A stretch of 64,000 bases of DNA from Acanthaster planci (Eukaryota > Echinodermata > Asteroidea > Valvatida > Acanthasteridae): assembly GCF_001949145.1 (NCBI RefSeq), contig NW_019091435.1, positions 34,635 to 98,634 of the forward strand, written 5' to 3'. Made by a program: the position numbers and the translations under genes. The stretch's first letter is position 1. Each line of letters starts with the position of its first letter. This document shows, in pieces, positions 24,401-35,950 of this stretch. Below the pieces are notes generated by a model that saw only the letters and a program-made list of their open reading frames with translations, ran no database searches and had not been told where the DNA came from.

Positions 24401-24756
24401 AAATTCGATTGAGAAATTGAGCTTTCTCTGTTTAGTCGACAAATTATGGCGGATCTGCATTTATTTTTTTAATTCCTACCCAAAAGTGGAACTTTGAGCA
24501 ATACGATAGACATTATTTTATACACTTTCGAATTGGGCTGGGAGACTGACATCCAGTTCACTGTAAGCATCTAAGAGGAACGGCAAAGTCAAAAATGCAA
24601 TTTTTATTTAAAAGCAGTTTGACCTTGACCTCTTTCTGAAGGTTTTCATGAGAGTGGTAATATATTTGAATTATTATTCATTAACAAAACCTCAAGGGAA
24701 TACATATCTTTTTGAAGGGGAAAGTTTCTAAACCTTTGCTTTCATATTGTTTGCAG
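18440..24756 (+). other. Long intron before the LRR exons, no exon recognised
   Basis: An LRR N-terminal cap exon is expected about here but none was found. The region at 22200-22600 shares words with 44520-44690 (GGCCTCTTGAA...CTGTG, TGACGTCATCA-like). At 23868-23920 there is TTTTTCTCTGGGTATACTCC followed by GGTTTCCTCCTGCC, a motif widespread in marine invertebrate repeats. The short ORFs show no domains. Confidence 0.6.
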
Positions 24757-24828
24757 GACATTAGCGAAAGGCAATTTATCTACTCTGCATTCCGGCACTT
24801 TCAGGGGCTTTTTCCTGCTGCGTTATCT
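24757..24828 (+). CDS. LRR exon 1 (72 nt)
   Basis: Acceptor ATATTGTTTGCAG and donor GTAAGT. The exon is exactly 72 nt, phase 2 in and 2 out, like the LRR exons of LGR receptors. It reads LAKGNLSTLHSGTFRGFFLL plus a closing RYL, a 24-residue extracellular leucine-rich repeat. It is the first LRR seen. An open frame runs on into the intron to 25167, but the donor and exact 72-nt size favour splicing. Confidence 0.85.
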
Positions 24829-25687
24829 GTAAGTTTGCAAACTGTTTCTGAAGTGCATGTGTTCTATACCCCCCCCATGCAACTAGGAAGAGATAACATT
24901 CCATTCAGGGTACCAAAACACATTTCGAACCTCATGATGTGTCTGAAAGTACGGGGGGTATCCCTCAAATATTTTCTAACACGAGCCTTTTCACCCCTTG
25001 TGCTTCCTTTCACGAGAGCACTTGTTACACAGTATCATGACCCTTATGACTCAATACAAGCTTCTTGGTTACCGTTTGGAACAACCATTCTGGCCCGTAA
25101 CCTTGAAAACTTCCAACAGACAAATTTTGCACAATATTTTCACCTAGATTTGAAATCAAGTTGCTAATCGGCCGGGTGTAGTCCACATTCTTCGTCATGC
25201 GTACGTGGTGCAGCTTGGTGTGCAGTTTAGTAACCCATGAGGAACGATCAGTGCAACCTCACACCCCAGTATGCGAGCGATTGTAATTGACCTGATTATT
25301 GTGTGTATTGTTGTAGGATACAAAACGAGCTTTTCATGGCTTCAAAGAGTATTCAATTTTTCAGCGTTACAGTTTCGTTGTTGCTGCGGTGATCCGCATG
25401 CCCAACATATTGTTCATATCAACCTTCACCTATTAGAGCAAGGGGCGGAATCTGCTCCCTCCAGACAGTTTCTCCGATATCGCTGCAGTCCAGTTTTTCA
25501 GGGGATGAGCCTTTGGAATCTTTTAGAATAACTCTTTGCAGTCATTTGCCATGATTTCCATAAGAATCAAACCAAGGGCGTAAATCTTCGTTTGAAATGG
25601 GGGGGTGCGGGTGATGACTTGTTCTTTTCGTAATTAATGCACACCTATGTTTCCTGAAATATATTTTGCATTCTTTTTATTTGGCAG
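24829..25687 (+). other. Intron
   Basis: No other feature seen. The last ~60 bp (GATGACTTGTTCTTTTCG to TTTTTATTTGGCAG) resemble the sequence just upstream of the LRR exons at 41983 and 49109. Confidence 0.6.
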
Positions 25688-25759
25688 CCACATCAGAAAC
25701 TCCTACATCCATTCCATTATGTCTGCAGCCTTCGAAGGACTCGTCAAGCTCCAGAAGCT
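25688..25759 (+). CDS. LRR exon 2 (72 nt)
   Basis: Acceptor TTTTTATTTGGCAG, donor GTAAGT, phase 2-2. It reads HIRNSYIHSIMSAAFEGLVK plus LQKL, a typical 24-residue LRR (I..I...AF.GL..L). Its splice flanks are nearly the same as those of the exon at 41983, including the first intron bases GTAAGTTTACCGTGA. Confidence 0.93.
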
Positions 25760-27216
25760 GTAAGTTTACCGTGATTACCGATGTTGTCGTCATAAAAAGC
25801 AGTACATACTTTCTTTGTATTTCAAAGTTCTCTTTCATTAACTTAGAGTATTCAAACCGCCAACTGAAAGATAGTGTATTCCATTTGTTGTCGCAATTTC
25901 ACAAATTGGCTGATTACAGTGTATAATATTCACTGCAACTTACATTCCACTCACCTGTTTCATGTTTGAGTCAACTGCTTCGTGATAAAAAAAAGCAGCG
26001 TGGTATTTTCCAAGATTAAATCGATGATCTTGTAATTTATCTTCCGTAATATGAACTACAGGGCGTTTGTAGTATGCAAACAACATCCGCGGGGTGAGGG
26101 TGGGAAACAGGCGCGACAGTTTTCAACTGCCAGGAGTGATCAGTGAATTTGCATTGGAGTAATGCTCCTAGACAATGTGGTGTTGCGGATTCATGAAAAA
26201 GGGAGGTTTAACGTGTGGGAATCGTACTTTTTGTTGACGATTATCCTTTCACCAGGTGGCTTGGAAACAGCCACCATATTTGGACCATACCATTATGCTC
26301 TGGGTTCGATTTCGAATTCGCAATGTTTTCGCTGTAAGAAATTGTTTAAATAAAATTTAACTTCTCACTGATCGAATTATTTACTACTCTACATCTTTCA
26401 ATTATTTACTACTTTACATCTTACAATGCGTTTGGTGAATTTTTGTTCTGTACATTTTTTTAAGGTTTAACCGTTCATTAATGGAGACTCCCACAACACA
26501 ACCTTTGCAAACACTACACACAAGAAATCAGCGGCTGTTAACGAAATGTATAGACGAAGTGAAATGAACTCTTATACTACGGTCGGCGGACCATCGTGAA
26601 AAAAAGAACAAAATATTTGTTCTTTCGAAAACAACAGCATTTAGGGCGGAAATATTTTTACAGACTAAGTAAGATATTTTAGGATTCCCCCCAACAAGTA
26701 AATAATATCGTAGTAATGTAGTAATAATATGGAAATGTGAAAAAAGTCTGTTAAAACGGGACTAATGAATGAATAAGATAACATTACTGGTATATCAGTA
26801 TTCAAAAAGACCCCAAAAAACCTAACTTAGAACAAACACTAAAGATTGACAACGAACTTCCACGAAGTAAGTTTCTGCGAAGAAAAATCAATATGATAAT
26901 TACCTTGCAAGTAGATGAAGCATTAAATCACGCAGATTGAAGGGGTGTCAGTGACCTCGCAAATTTAGTAGTGGAAGTGAGCTGGATATCCACCGGTGCC
27001 CCTCCAATTACCAGCCACGAAGCGGTATTTCTTACCCTGCTTTTAGGCTGCCAACTCTTGGAAGGACTACTTCCTCTTCGCTTGAAGATCAATCTTGGTA
27101 AGAGTCTCCAAACGATAGTGGGGATTCTTAGTCGGGGGACTGCGTTGTTGCTGAAAGACCTTTATTTTATCTTGGTAGTGTAGTATGTTGAGGGGGCTCC
27201 GCGTAGAGCCGGGGTA
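25760..27216 (+). other. Intron, left of gap
   Basis: No exon recognised. Confidence 0.5.
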
Positions 27217-27742
27217 NNNNNNNNNNNNNNNNNNNNNNNNNNNNNNNNNNNNNNNNNNNNNNNNNNNNNNNNNNNNNNNNNNNNNNNNNNNNNNNNNNNN
27301 NNNNNNNNNNNNNNNNNNNNNNNNNNNNNNNNNNNNNNNNNNNNNNNNNNNNNNNNNNNNNNNNNNNNNNNNNNNNNNNNNNNNNNNNNNNNNNNNNNNN
27401 NNNNNNNNNNNNNNNNNNNNNNNNNNNNNNNNNNNNNNNNNNNNNNNNNNNNNNNNNNNNNNNNNNNNNNNNNNNNNNNNNNNNNNNNNNNNNNNNNNNN
27501 NNNNNNNNNNNNNNNNNNNNNNNNNNNNNNNNNNNNNNNNNNNNNNNNNNNNNNNNNNNNNNNNNNNNNNNNNNNNNNNNNNNNNNNNNNNNNNNNNNNN
27601 NNNNNNNNNNNNNNNNNNNNNNNNNNNNNNNNNNNNNNNNNNNNNNNNNNNNNNNNNNNNNNNNNNNNNNNNNNNNNNNNNNNNNNNNNNNNNNNNNNNN
27701 NNNNNNNNNNNNNNNNNNNNNNNNNNNNNNNNNNNNNNNNNN
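27217..27742. other. Assembly gap (526 N)
   Basis: A run of N. One or more LRR exons could be hidden here, because the surrounding intron is unusually long. Confidence 1.
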
Positions 27743-30173
27743 GGTGGTGAGTCTCCCCTCGTGACAGTCAGGGCGCCATGTCGTTTCGAGTGTTAGCAAC
27801 ACGTAACAACAACCCAACTCCCCAAAACGACAACTTTTTACGTACGTTCCAACGGAAGACCCCAATTCTATTGTTCTCCCTGACCCGAGGTCACACACTG
27901 TCTTCCCAGCTACAAGGTCTATTTTTAGAACATACATACAGATACCAGGTACTCAATTTAGAACAACGGAGCACCCTCTCGTGATATAAATACAATTTAC
28001 CAACGAGTTCAATAGTCAAATGTGTACGTGTTTAATACTGAAACTTATTTGTTGCTTAAACCCTTCCGCTACGGTAGTAATTCAGCTTTATAAGCTGCTG
28101 CTGAGGCTTGCCGCCATGTTTAGGCCCCTCACGATGAGCGCGTTCTAACTTGACATCTTCCATTGAGAAATCGTCCTTGCAATTTCTTTACAAGGACCAG
28201 GTATTCCTTGCTTTTCCGCTGCGGAAGACCAATGACACGCCTGTTGATATCCCGAGAGAATCATTCAAGTTTACTGATGCGCTCAGAGTGGTCGGTCAGC
28301 ATTTTTTCCTCCGTAGCCATCGTAGAAAGGAGTACGCCATTTCCTTTGTCTTGCATTCTACTGCGTCAATGCGTCTCTATTGAAACTCAATGGAATCGTT
28401 GATCGTCGCTTCCGGGTTTTCAGTACGATTACGTAATACAATTTCAGACTGAGCTTCAAGCTCTTCTGCAACCTTACCTACGGGAAATGTATACATTACA
28501 AGAAGCAAGCACACAATATTTAAACTATTAGACGAAGGAGCCTGAAAGTAAAAGGCCACTCAGCGAGTATCAGAACCCTTGAGCTCCCCCACCTGGTAAT
28601 TTTCCGCTTGGTTTCCTTGTTAAGTTGTGGGGGGGGTTCTAACTCGAACCCTCCCCTTTTAAACAATAATAATAAATGAAAGGTCAAAAGTGGCAAATCA
28701 TTTATGATATTCAACACCCGGCATTATTGTTTGCGTGTCTCCTTGTTCTTGGACATTTAAATTCACATGATGTATAAGTACGTGGGAAGAAAATGTATAA
28801 TACTTTAAAGATATACCAATAGCTGAGGAATAGATTTTGGTCTCCCGATTCGCTTTCATGTTCTGTCTTTTTGGTGCTTATACATGAAGATAATTTCCTA
28901 AATTCCAACCTACGTGTTTATCGAAGTATAAGCTTCATCACAGTCATTTTGTATTTTATTTTTGAAAGGGGGGGAGGTCATTACTTTGTGGGATAATTCT
29001 CTTTAAAGATCTCGCCGATTGTTGAGATATTCTTACGTACGCTGTACTCAAAAGCGTCTTTTGAATTTAGGCCTATACAAGCACCTTCGCCTTGATTACT
29101 AAGAATATATTATCGGTTTAGGGTTGGACAAGGTTAAAGGCTGGGCTCGAATTTACTCGCGCTACGCAAGTTAGCTATGACCGATCGGTCAGTCGAAGGC
29201 GTCGTCCACTTCCCTTTGTTTCAGTGACTAACGCCCAAATAAAAGAGCTGCCTATAGTCAAGGAAATGCTAATGAAATGGGTTTGCATTTAGCCACTAAG
29301 CCATAGCTCTTTTCTGCGATAGCTTCTGAGCTGTCCCGAGTCGTTTGTCTGGTGCCCTCTATCCTGCATACGAAGACTTGGGACAAACTGTTTACTGCTC
29401 GACACCGACGGCTTGATCATGACCGCCACTAGATTTGCGCTCTCTGGAAACGGTGAATCAATCGCCAGCCCTATCCGGAGCGCTGGCGGTCTTACGCGAG
29501 AACTCTGGTAGCTGTCTGTCACACAAGATCCCCATGTGTGCTAGTCTGGCAGGTACTGAGCGTCATGTAATCCCAAATTTGCCATCCAGTTTGTGTGCAA
29601 TTTTATTGATATTTTCTGAAAAGGATCAGTTGTAAGATTGTAGACTTTTTACGGACAGATCATTTGGCCTGAGTTTGTTTGATTCTATCATACCCTTGTT
29701 CAACTTTTTTTGAATGAATTTTACGCACAGAAGCGTAGTAATGTAGCATGCATCAGTACAAAGCATCAACAGCGTTTGCTTAACACCATGATTTTTAATC
29801 CGGAAATTGTTTCGTAATAGTGCACTCCTGCGGACCAAGAAGGAGAGCCTTCGCCACGTTGGATTGCAAGAATTGTTAGAGTTGTTCTTAACTTCTTACG
29901 TCTATCAGCGTTCACTAGATTGCAACGTCTTCCTAGTGGGACTCAGGAAGTTTGGAACACCGCACACTGTTAGGAGAATTGTTGTAGTTGGCCAACAATG
30001 GGCTTAACAGGGCTATTTAAGTCGAAAAAGAGACTAAACTATTTAATTAACAGAAATACAGATGAATAGGACGGGTGGGAAAATGAACGATACTAGTTTT
30101 GAAACAAAATACAGCTGGCTGAAGAATTTGCAATGTATAACAATTACATATGGCGTGCAAAGTTTAATCCAGG
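27743..30173 (+). other. Intron, right of gap
   Basis: A partial copy of the 15808 element end lies at 28537-28575 (GCCTGAAAGTAAAAGGCCAC, then TCAGCGAG). Nothing else is recognised. Confidence 0.5.
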
Positions 30174-30232
30174 AATAGAGATATCTCTATTTTTAATAGA
30201 GATAACTCTGTTGATAATAGAGATATCTGTGT
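30174..30232. repeat. Palindrome AATAGAGATATCTCTATT plus partial tandem copies
   Basis: 30174-30191 is a perfect 18-bp palindrome. AATAGAGATAACTCTGTT and AATAGAGATATCTGT follow within 40 bp, making three related units. Confidence 0.85.
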
Positions 30233-30754
30233 ACGCGGATCATATGTTAACTTTGCCCGTCATAATTACTTGAACTTGAAGACATTAGCAGGCCCCACAG
30301 GGTATCCCCTGTTACTGGCTGCAACGCCCTCAACACTTTTACAATATACGGTGGGGTTGTTCTAAAACAGCCTTGACCCCCACGACCCCCTCGACCTTAC
30401 GTTCAAATCCCTCAAAATACAGATTATTAACGGGTGCCTGAACTCATGGAAATTGTGTTTTTATCAAACACAGCTCTAGGTATTGCGTTACTTATCGTTC
30501 CCCTAGATTGAGAAACATCAACGTTATTAAAAAGCGATGCATGCGCGAGCGCACGTCACGAGTGAATGTGCTGATTACGAATCTGGCTGGTCGCGTGGCG
30601 TTCGAGATGCGGGTTAGGGGTCGTTATTATAAATGTGCGTATTTGCACCGTTGCGCCGGTGTATTTGTCATGGGAAGGTTGGAGCAATTATCATAAATGG
30701 GGTGGAGAAATTTTTAAGAATAAAATATAACAAAGTTGCTTTCTTGGCCGAATT

Positions 30755-30815
30755 GCACGGTAGCTCAGTTAGAAGAGAGCTAGACAGCAAGGCGCAGACT
30801 CGAGTCTACGTGAAT
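30755..30815 (+). repeat. tRNA-like SINE head relic
   Basis: GGTAGCTCAGTTAGA (A-box-like, about 30759) and GACTCGAGTCT (B-box-like, 30797-30807) sit in tRNA order. The spacing is shorter than normal and no cloverleaf closes, so a decayed tRNA-derived repeat is more likely than a tRNA gene. Confidence 0.4.
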
Positions 30816-31351
30816 GCAACATTGATTATTTTTGGAGGAGGAAAAGTTTGTTGGAGGATGTTTATTTAGGAAAGTGAAGCCCGACAATTAGCTTCGAATT
30901 TTTTTTCTTTAGGCATACTGTTTGATTGAGCTTGTAGTTAGTTAACCAGGCCCATTACCTGACCAAGGTAAGGTAATGTTCCACACACAGAAATCGATGT
31001 GCGAATACCTGTGGGAAGAGTCCCGTTTTCGGACAAGATCCCGTTCATGATCAGCAGCAAGTATTACATGGCCACAAGTGAAATCGTCAGTTGAAGGGGT
31101 CGAGGGGTGTTTAGAACAACCCTATATGGTGACAATTTTTTAAAAGACAATCTGACATCACTTCTATCTTTCTCGTGAGCTCTGGTTAATCTTCATATTC
31201 TTTGCAAAAGGTGGAAACGTAATTTGAGACCTTTATCATTGCATTTCTAGCTGAAATGTACACTGATAAGCGTCGTCGTGCTATATAACTACATGCTTAG
31301 AGATGAAATGGCAATACATATACACAAAATTGCCGATTGCTCACGTTGCAG

Positions 31352-32621
31352 GGTTTGTTGGCGCGGATAAAAAGCCGCCTGAAACAGAGCTTCCATCCAA
31401 AACTTTGTCAAGGTTGGAGGCACTTGTTACTACTGGGAACATTGTCATGGAGCGTTTCAGAAACAGATGGTAGTGAGAGGGAGATTCTGTGGACAGTAAT
31501 GTCCCCGCTTACTGCTGCCACATGGAACTTCGGCCACTGACCGATAAAAGGATACATGAACTTTTTCACAAGACTTCACATTACCGAATTTGTGAGAGGC
31601 GTGTCTTTGAACTGACTCCTACTCTTACTTCTGCTTCAACCCTTAGCAGTCACATGGAATCAACACTTCGTGAGTCCAAAAATACTGCACAAAGAAATAG
31701 GCTTACACGACCAAACTCGCCGGTCAACACTCCATTTGCACATGAATCTAAGTCAACTGCCATTACCAGTGCACACATGCCACAGTCAGTACAGTCTCCC
31801 ACAAACTCAGACATTCTCAATCTGCATCTTGCAAAATCCAGTGCTATTAAAGCGGTTCTCCGGATCATAAAGCAAACTCCCTGTCATGTCAAGCCATTCA
31901 TGCAACTTCTTGGCCCTTCAAATTATAAGGGACATGTGGTCGTCTGTGCAAGTCGTCAGCTAAAGTTTAGTTGTTGAACATTTAAACTGTGATTCATGAG
32001 GACGAATTACAACCCCCTTCCACTATCAGCTTCCAGAAACCCATTAATCATACCAGTGACCAGAGTACACATCTTTCATTCAACTTTAATGCAGATTCTT
32101 CAACTTTGATCTTGCCAGGTTTACCTGCATGTGCCAAAAATTGCCCTAGGGTATACCATAACTTGCATAAGCCGAATACCCGATGAGGCTAGATGCCGTG
32201 GTGAAATTAGATTTCTACGTTGTGGACAACGGTGATTGAATTCTAGGTTGTCTCATATTTGGTCGCTTCAACTCACCCAGGCGGTTAGAGAGTCATTATC
32301 ATGTCTTCAGCTAGCCCCAAAATGTTTTGTTCATCTCCATCCCAGAGCACTTTGCAACCCCAATTCAATTACACCTGCCTCACCTATAAATATTACGATT
32401 ATGAGCATTTCTTTAGAGCCGAGTTCCCAAAGTTACATGTAAGAAACAGAACAGGAACCGCTCCTAAATTTGGAATCTGTGACCGGTTTTCACACACCAT
32501 CGTCACTGACAGGAAAGTGACATGCGTCTCTCTGGGTGGGCCTTCGACAAGTCAGTTGCGCTGTGGGTCATTAACGGTTTGCCACCCTGGCCTACAAGAA
32601 ATGTTAAATGTTTTGCAATAG
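31352..32621 (+). other. Cluster of unassigned open frames
   Basis: Plus-strand open frames follow one another here. The first runs after an acceptor-like TTGCAG at about 31350 (TLSRLEALVTTGNIVMERF). Then come 31489-31977 (162 codons, Ser/Thr-rich, with SSAIKAVLRIIKQTPCHVKP), 31989-32186, and 32301-32621 (YYDYEHFFRAEFPKLHVRN). Composition is more coding-like than in the neighbouring intron. No domain is recognised and the frames are broken, so it may be a decayed element or pseudogene. Confidence 0.3.
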
Positions 32622-35600
32622 TTTTCTGTAAACTTGATTTAAATTATGCTAAATACTATCTGAATTGGGCAGAACTGTCAAATGATTAAAACATTCATAA
32701 CCCACGAAGGACTGTTCTGTCAGACGTGCTTGTTTCGGTCCTGCTTCAGCACTGGTATAGTATTCCAAAGACGTCAGTCCTAGCAACTTAGCATAACTGA
32801 AGTGTGTTACCAGGTGTATACAGAGAGTCCTACATAATAGACCGTGGTGTTGTGCAAGGCCTAAACTAAACACGACAAGCATTTCTCCGTATACAGGGCG
32901 TAGGAATGACCCTCAAACCCACACACAGTCCGTTTGATGTGTCATTGCTACACTTCCCCTGACGTAATGCATCCGCACAAGGGCTGGGTGATGACCAAGA
33001 AAAAGTCGAAAAGTCAATATCATACGTCTTCGTGACATTTCTGTCTCTGATGCCGACGTGAAGTTACATCGACGTTAAATTTGTCCCGAAACGTGTATCC
33101 GATCTCATGTCAATGTTTCCTTTTTCTCACACGTACATATAGCTATCTTTATGTCGACATTCCTTAAACAGAAAAAAAAACTTTTATGATCACGTTTTTT
33201 CGGCTACCAACCGTTTGCTGACTTATAACATTTTTCTCATCATGTCTTCTTTGATTACAACCCACATCCATGCACCATTATACATCTTTTACGATAAAAT
33301 GTTGACAATGGTTTAATGCAGTAAATTTCTTGGTTGGCCTCTCTGATTCAATCAATAAGTGAATGTAATGTCTTTAAGCAATGGATGGCGCTTTCAAAAT
33401 AACGTCAAACACTTGGGTAAAAACGAAATAGAATAAAACTCCTGACCAACGGACTAATTCCCAATCTGTGTATTGACGTCAAAGTTTACATTGTAAAAGA
33501 TCACTGTGAAATGTACAGTATTGTACTTCATTTCACAAAAGCAAAAAGTAAAACCATGTACGCGTAGTAAACATGTTGGTTTAAAGGTATTTGTTTAAAG
33601 TAGATTACTGTGATGAAATATAAAGCAATACTGCACACATTTTATGTTTACATGAGTCACACTCAGACTATATACTGACCTCAGACCGATGTCAGAACAT
33701 GGATCATAAGCTGATGTCAGACATTGACCTTCTTAGGCTTAATTTCCACGCCAAAATTAACTTCACACTGCCGTCACATTTTGACGAAAACAGATGTTAA
33801 GCCAACCCACTCTGCCGAAGTACTCAGAAACAAAGCAATCATAGGCCTAGGTCAGTACATTCTATAAACTCCCGGGTCAGATTGACCCAGAATTGGGTCC
33901 CATTCGGCGTAACCCTTTCCCGGATCAAAATATGGTCCCCTTTCTGGGTAATATTTTACCCTTTCTGGGTCATATTTGACCTGTTCTGTTCTGTTCTGTT
34001 CGGCGAAATAATACCAACCGATGTCCATGTCTACAAGCAAAATAAAAAAGTTTTTTTGTTTAGTAGACCGGCTTTCTCTCGTGACTCTCACAACTTGATT
34101 GAAAGGAGAGGTATACTAACGTTCGTATTAATGAATGTGCATGCATAGAAATAGAAACAGACAAATAAATCAAATAAGTTACATGTTTGGGCAAAAGCAT
34201 CTTTCTCATGGTACATCTTGATCATCTTCACGGCTTCCTTTCATAACAGACAGAGCAACCAGAAATTCGTAAGCCAAAATCCCAAACATTTCCTGTAGCG
34301 CTGGATGATAATGATAGTAAACCTTCGCTATTTGACAATCTAAATAGTTCTGGCAGTGGTCTCGGATGAATGGGTACTGTCCAAAAACTGTTAAATAAAT
34401 TAATCATACAGTAAAAAATATATATAAGCCCAGTGGAACAGTGAAAATGATTCCAACTAAGGTGAGTTTCAACTGAAAAACAGTTTTTAGATTAATCCAG
34501 TGAATTGATCATTGTCAATGAGTCCAGGGAATTTAAACTTGCCTGCTTGTATAATAGCCCGTCTTAAATTAAAGCACTCTCAAACATAACGTTAATAGCA
34601 CTTTGGCGGATAATTCCCATATAGTGTAACAAAAACGTATGTGCCGTATTCAGGGTTCCAAAACTGAGTTTTGCGCATCTGGACGTGTCATTGCAGTGCA
34701 CACTTTCTTGGAGGAATCCCTTCGTTATGTCTGTTTCTGGGAATGATCTCACAGGGAGATTTCTTAACATCATTTAACCATTTTAGTTGTGTTTAAACGA
34801 TACTTTTTGTCATCTGGGCATTTCAATTGTACCTGTAATCTTAGGTGAGAGCTTTCAAAAATATCTTACTAATAAACATGCCGTATGTAGCCACCCAGGC
34901 TGTCAGCTACGGTAGAGCATTTATAAGTTACTTTGCGCTTCCTGCATGATACACTTTGTTTTATCACTGCCACAGAATTATCATCGCTGTTTGTGTATAT
35001 GTAAGATGTGAAATGGTACAGGTAGACAGGTTCTTGCCATATTTACACTCTAATTTGACGTCATGTTTGAAATTGTGTGATTTTGACAATAAAATGAAGC
35101 CGATGGTGAAAATGTACATTTAACTTTGAGTCAATGTTCATTCTCATGTATATCCCAGTTTTACCCATATGGCGCTGTTATTGCCCACCTGGGCCCCTAT
35201 ATGAAATGCCATAGTGCATTTAACACATGGGGAACAGGTGGGCAAATATGGCCCCGTGCAAAGCCTAAATTGCGCACTTGAGTACCAGTAAAGCTGCCCA
35301 ATTAGTCCCCAGTTTATTTGCCAAATTTTCCCCTTTCAAAAATGTGTCTGCTAGTTGGGTTTCGTACCTGAGAAAAGATTTAAATTCTCAAGAGTTAAAG
35401 GATTACATTATCACCTACTTAAATTTTTCCCCGTATTTATATCAGTCTCAGTGAGTAATCTAGTTTGGTTTCTTTCTTCTGAAACAACTGCGATGACTTT
35501 TCTGATCTCTGAATATTCTTAGGCGGACATATTTTACAGTTGGGATTTTTTTTCTGACGCTAGATGCAGTTTTGTAGTCCCTTGCGACAGGTGCAGTTTA

Positions 35601-35878
35601 TTTCCTGGCCCACCCCAAAATGCAAAAACAAAGAATAAATAGAAAAGGCTGGTAACTATTGGATTCGCAATAACGATGGTTAAAAGGTAATATGACATGG
35701 AAATGGTTTAGCACCCCCCCCCAAAAAAAAGATGGCTCTAGAACTGTGCCTTCCTTGCGCCTAAATTATGTGAACATACCGAGAGGTTTGTGAACATGCA
35801 CGTGACTAGTATCCTTTCTCACTTATAAATACCAGTACATGCTTCATACAGTGTATTTTGTATTTTTTTATCTTGTAG
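32622..35878 (+). other. Intron
   Basis: Contains 33880-34010, where TTTCTGGGTAATATTTTACC-like words repeat and end in CTGTT tandem copies. An imperfect inverted pair around TTGCCCACCTG/CAGGTGGGCAA lies at 35182-35260. No exon is recognised. Confidence 0.5.
33878..34005. repeat. GGGTCA/CTGGGT motif array and (CTGTT)n
   Basis: CCCTTTCTGGGTAAT and CCCTTTCTGGGTCAT follow a GGTCAGATTGACC palindromic unit and precede three to four CTGTT units. Confidence 0.6.
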
Positions 35879-35950
35879 TAACATCCGTGACTCCAACATC
35901 CATTCTATTGGATCTGACGCCTTCAACGGGCTCAGCAGTCTCAGACTGAT
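35879..35950 (+). CDS. LRR exon 3 (72 nt)
   Basis: Acceptor TTTTTTATCTTGTAG, donor GTAAGT, 72 nt, phase 2-2. It reads NIRDSNIHSIGSDAFNGLSS plus LRLM, a clear 24-residue LRR. The splice signals and exon size match the other LRR exons. Confidence 0.93.

Noticed and set aside
24829-25167. Open frame running on from LRR exon 1 to 25167
   Set aside because: The exon ends at a GTAAGT donor after exactly 72 nt like its sisters. The read-through part has no LRR or other domain.
30755-30815. Functional tRNA gene
   Set aside because: A- and B-box-like words are present, but spacing is too short and no acceptor stem or cloverleaf forms.
35182-35262. TIR pair TTGCCCACCTG/CAGGTGGGCAA as a separate transposon
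   Set aside because: Only about 11-15 bp match with a short spacer; too weak without other copies.
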